A DNA stretch of 64,000 nt from an uncultured Bacilli bacterium (lineage in GTDB: Bacteria; Bacillota_I; Bacilli_A; RF39; UBA660): the NCBI GenBank assembly GCA_944371325.1, contig CALVXO010000001.1:1-64000 (forward strand), read 5' to 3'. The number at the start of each line of letters is the position of its first letter. Within the stretch, counting starts at the first letter, position 1. The notes below the pieces were generated by a model. It made no database searches, was not told the origin of the DNA, and saw nothing but the letters and a program-made list of their open reading frames with translations. Position numbers and translations under genes: made by a program. This document shows, piece after piece, positions 62,453 to 64,000 of this stretch.

Positions 62453-64000
62453 ATGTGCGGTATATATTGTTATGTGGGTAAAAAGAAGTCTATCCCTATT
62501 CTACTAGACGGATTAGCTAGTTTAGAATATAGAGGATACGATTCAGCGGGTATTGCTTATGTAACTGATAAAATAAATATAGTTAAAGAAAAAGGAAGAT
62601 TAGATAATTTAAAAAAAATATTAGATTTAAATACTGATACTTACTTAGGTATTGGTCATACGAGATGGGCAACTCATGGTAAACCCAACAAAAGAAATGC
62701 TCATCCTCATCATCAAGGCAAAGTTACATTAGTTCATAATGGAATAATTGAAAATTATCAAGAATTAAAATCATTATTGAAAGAATATAAATTAAAAAGT
62801 GAAACTGATACAGAAGTATTATGTTGTTTAATTGATAAATTATTAAAAGAAAATAATAATATATTAAAAGTACTATCTAAATTAAATGAATTAGCTAAAG
62901 GTAGTTATGCCTTAGGAATTATATTAAATGATGATTTAAATAATATATATGGTATTAAAAAAAATAGTCCTTTAATTTTGGCTAAATCAGATATTGGTAA
63001 TTTTTTAGCTAGTGATATCCCAGCTATATTAAAATATACTAATGAATATATATTATTAGATGATAATGATATTGTTAAAATGACTAAAGATGAAGTTACA
63101 ATATATGATTCAAAATTAAACATATTAAATAAAAAAATAAATACTTTTGATGGTAATGTTAATAAAATATCAAAAGGAAAATATGAACATTTCATGTTAA
63201 AAGAAATATTTGAACAACCTGATGTTTTATATAAAACTTATTTAGAAAATCAAAATTTACCAGATTTAAAAAAATATAATAAAATTCATATTGTTGGCTG
63301 TGGTAGTGCTTATCATGCTGGATTAGTTGGAAAATATTATATTGAAAAATGTTGTAATATTGAAGTTAATGTTGAAATAGCCAGTGAATATAGATATAAG
63401 AATAATTTTATCGATGAAAAAACTTTAGTTATCTTTATATCACAATCAGGCGAAACTGCTGATACCTTAGCATGTGTTAAAAAAGTAAAAGATAAATGTG
63501 ATACTTTAGGAATTATTAATGTAATTGATTCTTCAATTGCAAGAGAAGTTAAAAATGTAATTTATACTAAAGCAGGATGTGAAATAGCTGTTGCTACTAC
63601 TAAAGCATATAGTTGTCAAGTTTTAATATTAATGATGATGGCTTTAAAAAATGATATTTCTAATTTAATATCTAAAATAAATAATTTGTTTAAAAACAAT
63701 TATGAAGAAATTGCTAAAAAAATATATAAATCAGAACACTTATTTTATATTGGAAGAAATATTGATTATTATTTAGCGTTAGAAGGATCATTAAAATTAA
63801 AAGAAATATCATATATTCACAGTGAAGCTTATGCAGCCGGTGAATTAAAACATGGGACCATTTCTTTAATTGAAAAAAATACTATTGTTATTGCTATTGC
63901 AACTGATAAAGATTTAGTTGAAAAAACTATCAGTAATATTAAAGAAGTTAAAGCAAGAGGTGCTTATGTTATATATATTACAACAACTAGTCTAGATCAA
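62453..64000 (+). CDS. glmS: Glutamine-fructose-6-phosphate aminotransferase, 3' part missing
   Basis: The first 516 codons of GlmS, cut by the window end (a full protein is about 600 residues). The N-terminal glutaminase starts MCGIYCYVGKKKSIPILLDG with the catalytic Cys2 and LASLEYRGYDSAGIAYV and HTRWATHGKPNKRNAHPHH-like residues. The SIS isomerase domains have VGCGSAYHAGL and SQSGETADTLA. It makes glucosamine-6-phosphate, the first step to UDP-GlcNAc and so to the wall synthesis carried out by MurG and MurB. It is controlled by the upstream ribozyme and has an ATGGAGG ribosome binding site. Confidence 0.95.
   Translation, partial: MCGIYCYVGKKKSIPILLDGLASLEYRGYDSAGIAYVTDKINIVKEKGRLDNLKKILDLNTDTYLGIGHTRWATHGKPNKRNAHPHHQGKVTLVHNGIIENYQELKSLLKEYKLKSETDTEVLCCLIDKLLKENNNILKVLSKLNELAKGSYALGIILNDDLNNIYGIKKNSPLILAKSDIGNFLASDIPAILKYTNEYILLDDNDIVKMTKDEVTIYDSKLNILNKKINTFDGNVNKISKGKYEHFMLKEIFEQPDVLYKTYLENQNLPDLKKYNKIHIVGCGSAYHAGLVGKYYIEKCCNIEVNVEIASEYRYKNNFIDEKTLVIFISQSGETADTLACVKKVKDKCDTLGIINVIDSSIAREVKNVIYTKAGCEIAVATTKAYSCQVLILMMMALKNDISNLISKINNLFKNNYEEIAKKIYKSEHLFYIGRNIDYYLALEGSLKLKEISYIHSEAYAAGELKHGTISLIEKNTIVIAIATDKDLVEKTISNIKEVKARGAYVIYITTTSLDQ

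Noticed and set aside
62905-63195. 96-codon minus-strand frame within glmS
   Set aside because: glmS is conserved throughout this stretch; the minus frame is a shadow.

Overview
The window is AT-rich DNA from a low-GC, Gram-positive, endospore-forming bacterium, most likely of the class Bacilli in the broad sense (an Erysipelotrichia-like or related gut lineage; the exact genus cannot be told from sequence alone). The evidence is a cotE spore-coat gene, a forespore sigma-G gene next to a YlmC/YmxH PRC-barrel gene, a dnaG-rpoD operon, a glmS ribozyme, an S-box (SAM-I) riboswitch before metK, strong AGGAGG-type ribosome binding sites, and tRNA genes that encode their own CCA.

Region 1 (1 to about 11980) looks acquired. 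It holds antiparallel gene fragments at the left edge, a small XRE regulator, a copper module (csoR-copZ-copA, with a CsoR-type operator inside its promoter), an HxlR regulator with the paired 'mobile pair' radical SAM proteins and a divergent cupin, a TnpB-only IS200/IS605-type element with recognisable ends and a predicted omega RNA, a cadmium/zinc module (cadC, a stand-alone HMA protein, cadA), and a plasmid/ICE-type helix-turn-helix replication-initiator-like gene. It ends at an intact tRNA-Arg(CCT) only about 175 bp from the 5' half of a second tRNA-Arg(CCT) that is cut in the anticodon loop. I read this as the edge of an integrated element that carries a replacement tRNA; the other edge lies left of the window.

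Region 2 (12000 to 38300) is chromosomal. In order it holds an HD hydrolase, a YerB-like lipoprotein, tRNA-Thr, a PadR/HAAS pair, a YefM-YoeB toxin-antitoxin pair, tRNA-Leu, a NatAB-like ABC exporter coupled to rseP and cdsA, khpA and rpsP, cotE, a small cluster with a nonsense-interrupted Nudix gene between two paralogous membrane proteins, metK under a SAM riboswitch, miaB, a degenerate RNase J, sigG, an M29 aminopeptidase, a ferritin-like protein, an LCP cell-wall ligase, a DUF4143 ATPase preceded by 23-bp tandem repeats, and a three-gene operon of acyl-CoA dehydratase activase-like proteins.

Region 3 (38300 to 64000) holds a FemX-like aminoacyltransferase, the str operon (rpsL-rpsG-fusA-tuf), a pilin-like protein, an NrtR-like regulator, dnaG-rpoD, an accessory patch (a 103-bp palindrome, an XRE-CYTH fusion with a partner gene, and two YhcG/DUF1016 nuclease genes of which one is frameshifted in an 8-A tract), comEA-comEC, and the division and cell-wall cluster murG-murB-ftsQ-ftsA-ftsZ. 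It closes with an FtsX-type permease and, on the other strand, glmS behind its ribozyme. The most unusual items are the HTH-CYTH fusion operon, the mosaic YhcG pair, the split tRNA-Arg at the island edge, the delimited TnpB element, and the tandem repeats before the DUF4143 ATPase.
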